Shown in pieces: positions 62,128 to 64,000 of a stretch of 64,000 nt of DNA. Where the stretch lies: contig CAVWBB010000032.1 of NCBI GenBank assembly GCA_963753115.1, positions 59,122 through 123,121 of the forward strand, in the 5' to 3' direction. This DNA comes from Bog-473 sp963753115 (lineage in GTDB: Bacteria; Actinomycetota; Acidimicrobiia; Acidimicrobiales; RAAP-2). Position numbers and translations under genes: made by a program. The notes under the pieces are model-generated. The model made no database searches. It was not told the DNA's origin and saw only the letters and a program-made list of their open reading frames with translations. Within the stretch, counting starts at the first letter, position 1. Every line of letters begins with the position of its first letter.

Positions 62128-62384
62128 AGGGCTCGGCTGTCCCGGTAGGTCCCATCGTCGCTGGTCGGCACCGATCTGTCCCAGTCCTAGTGGGTGGATT
62201 TCGGTTCAGCTTGAAGTGACCTTGGATAACCGGCCATAGGACCTCGTGGAGTCGTGTGGCGATTCCGGGGCCCCTTGCTACTGAGTTGCTTACGAAAATG
62301 CCCGGACGACGCAGTATTCGGACTTGACCGATAGGCGATGCAGAATGGTTCGCTCGGAAATGTGACAAGAGTGTGGGGAGTGTG
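62128..62384. other. Intergenic interval, no gene recognised
   Basis: I see no coding frame with real-protein character here and no tRNA. GC is slightly lower than in most of the window. The last bases before the next ATG hold GGGAG, a ribosome site for the GH76-like gene. Confidence 0.5.
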
Positions 62385-63445
62385 ATGACCGACGAATCGA
62401 ACGAGGCGCGGGCATTCGCCACCCTTGAGGCTCTGTGTGCCCCCGGTCTCTTCAGCAAGAGCACTCGCCTGTGGGGCCACCGGAAGTTGTGGCTACTGCG
62501 GAACAACGAAGCACTCTGGCCCTATGCCGATGCCTGGTCAGCAGTGTGCACGCTGGCCGCCCTGGGAGGACACAGCGAGGTTGACGCATTGCTCCGAGGA
62601 TTCTTGCACGGACTCCGTGCATACCACCGGGGTCATCGATCGGATCTGGCTGGCACCAACCCGATCGGATTCGAATCCGTCCCCCGTTCCCACACGGCCC
62701 GGGCGGCGACGTCTTCTACGACGACAACACGTGGCTGGGGCTCGCGATCTGTCACCACCACGTGCTCACTGGGAGCGATGAGACCGCTGGCCTGAGTCGC
62801 CGGCTGCTTGATTTCCTGCTCGCGGGGTGGTCGACCAACACAGACTGGAGCAATCCTGGTGGCATCCGTTGGAAGGTGCCAGCATCGAACAGCTCGCGTA
62901 ATACCTGTTCGAACGCACCAGTCGCCGAATTGGCAGCGCTTGTAGGTATGCGGGACGGCGACGAAACGAAACTTGACTGGGCGAAGCGAATCTACGAATG
63001 GGTTCATGAGTCTCTCGGGAGCAGCAGCGGCCTCTACTTCGACCAGATTGCTGCCGACGGCACTGTGCTCCCTGACATTTGGAGCTACAACCAGGGCACG
63101 ATGATTGGGGCGGGGGTCTTGCTTCATCGAGCGACCAGCGAAGCCCGCTATTTGACTCGGGCGCACCGGACCGCAAGGGCAGCCCTACAGCATTTCTCAT
63201 TGGATCGTTTGGTCGGTCAGGGCGCGGCGTTCAATGCCGTGTTCTTCAGGAACCTGCTCCTTCTTGACGGGGTCAGCCCGGACCCGGCCTACAGGGCTCT
63301 CGCGCAGGAGTATGGGGATCGGATGTGGATCGAACGGCGTGATCCGCTCACCGGGTTGTTCGCTGGCGGCAAGTCGTTTTTGAACGACACGGCACCGATG
63401 GTGCAGATCTACGCACTCTTGTCGGGTTCGGCACCCCATCCTTGA
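62385..63445 (+). pseudogene. GH76-like glycosidase gene with a frameshift in a C-tract
   Basis: The ATG at 62385 begins a protein of about 353 residues resembling GH76 (alpha-1,6-mannanase type): GLFSKSTRLWGHRKLW and YADAWSAVCTLAALGG in the first frame, then DVFYDDNTWLGLA (the Asp-Asp catalytic wording), NPGGIRWKV and DIWSYNQGTMIGAGVLL in another. The switch falls at the run of five C at 62681-62685; one more C joins both halves. The first frame stops at 62795 and the second at 63445. This is a broken gene, an assembly error or a slippery phase-variable tract. No signal peptide is seen, so it may be cytoplasmic. Confidence 0.8.
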
Positions 63446-63759
63446 GCGGATAGTGCACGAGTTCGCTCGTCGGTCTGCTTGGCCGCGGGCCATTTCGGAC
63501 CAGTGCAGTAACGAGGCGTCGGCGGGTTGTTCCTCTGCCTGAAATTTCACGCGATCTCCGTGATCACACTTGCTGCGTATGAACTACACGCTCGGCGGTT
63601 TCACGGATGCCACCTTTGTCGCGTCGGCGGGTCCAGAGGGAGACCGCGACGCTGAGTGGTCATTCTGAGCTCGGGTACCCCTGGACCGCTCTGCTGGTCC
63701 GGAGACCCGAACTTGGACATGGGCGACTGCAACCGTTGCGCTGGCGCGAAGATGAGCAC
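63446..63759. other. Intergenic interval, no gene recognised
   Basis: No frame here looks coding. A 29-codon frame from ATG at 63579 has no ribosome site and no recognisable content. Nothing else stands out. Confidence 0.5.
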
Positions 63760-64000
63760 ATGCCGGCAGACCTGCTCGAGCAGCTCCGCGAGGCCGTCGG
63801 CCCTGCACATGTAATCGTCGAGTCGGAAGTAATGGCCTCGTACGCCATCGACTGGACCGGGCGCTTCAAAGGTCATCCGAGGGCCGTTGTGCGCCCCGGT
63901 GACGCTTCGGAGGTGGCGGCGGTAGTCGCTGTCTGCAACGAGGCCGGTGCCGCCCTCGTGCCACAGGGAGGCAATACGGGTCTTGTGGGCGGAGGCGTTC
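63760..64000 (+). CDS. FAD-binding oxidase (FAD_binding_4), 3'-truncated by window edge
   Basis: The last 240 bases code the N-terminus of an FAD-linked oxidase/dehydrogenase of the glycolate oxidase GlcD or D-2-hydroxyglutarate dehydrogenase type. After MPADLLEQLREAVGPAHVIV come YAIDWTGRFKGHPRAVVRPG, DASEVAAVVAVCNEAGAALV and the FAD loop PQGGNTGLVGGGV. The rest lies outside the window. The ATG at 63760 fits family length before the FAD domain. Confidence 0.85.
   Translation, partial: MPADLLEQLREAVGPAHVIVESEVMASYAIDWTGRFKGHPRAVVRPGDASEVAAVVAVCNEAGAALVPQGGNTGLVGGGV

Noticed and set aside
62128..62384. Possible insertion-sequence remnant before the GH76-like gene
   Set aside because: No transposase fragment or inverted ends could be found by reading.

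Overview
The window reads as the chromosome of a high-GC actinobacterium. The best guess is an environmental lineage such as the class Acidimicrobiia or a relative; this is inference, as no 16S gene is present. Supporting signs are high GC, frequent GTG starts, genes joined by ATGA/GTGA overlaps, a mycobacterial-type LexA box upstream of recA, a DUF222-HNH nuclease, three LLM/F420-type flavin oxidoreductases, and a P450/SDR/CYP51/ferredoxin set resembling the Mycobacterium tuberculosis CYP51 locus.

Layout. 0-5 kb: the end of a sensor kinase, then a GT2-GtrA fusion and a polytopic GT39 glycosyltransferase with a long Gly-Pro-Phe-rich insert, then a macro-domain gene. 5-16 kb: two paralogous secreted proteins, recA with its SOS box, a DUF4214-methyltransferase, a DUF3048 lipoprotein, a Tat-exported protein with a dimethylformamidase-like C-terminus, an overlapping acyltransferase-serB-trhA set, and a DUF222-HNH gene. 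16-26.5 kb: a six-gene minus-strand catabolic operon (3-hydroxyisobutyrate-dehydrogenase-like, carboxymuconolactone decarboxylase, enoyl-CoA hydratase, LLM, amidohydrolase, class III CoA transferase). It diverges from a plus-strand operon of TetR, P450, SDR, CYP51, ferredoxin and NTF2-like protein, and a repeated operator-like element lies between them. 26.5-36.3 kb: a frameshifted NERD gene, a TAP-type lipoprotein peptidase, a monooxygenase-like protein, a GH78 rhamnosidase plus NHL-repeat operon, a dienelactone hydrolase, DUF6295-like and phosphotransferase genes, and an LLM.

36.3-50.4 kb is a signalling and export region. It holds two long FtsX-type permease genes (both frameshifted), a LolD-type ATPase, a GAF histidine kinase with two response regulators, and a receiver-HTH-adenylate cyclase fusion. 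Divergent from the cyclase are a cyclic-nucleotide-binding protein and a metallo-beta-lactamase-fold protein. A CRP-like palindrome sits in the divergent promoter. This is the strongest candidate for an undescribed system: a self-contained cyclic-nucleotide circuit linked to an ABC exporter. 50.4-54 kb carries a compact fatty-acyl-AMP ligase/acyl carrier protein/GNAT cassette, a second candidate.

55-64 kb has island character. A tRNA-Lys(TTT) is followed at its very 3' end by a 5'-truncated zinc-dehydrogenase remnant. Next come an MFS exporter and secreted hydrolase under a divergent HxlR regulator, a small ORF with a methyltransferase, a DUF302 gene, and a membrane protein/TetR pair with a perfect duplicated operator. 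The window closes with a frameshifted GH76 gene and the start of an FAD-linked oxidase.

At least seven frame breaks are visible in six genes (NERD, two FtsX, an FAD oxidoreductase, a LuxR response regulator, GH76). All but the GH76 break are net +1. Either the assembly carries indels or this chromosome holds several recent pseudogenes; reads would decide.
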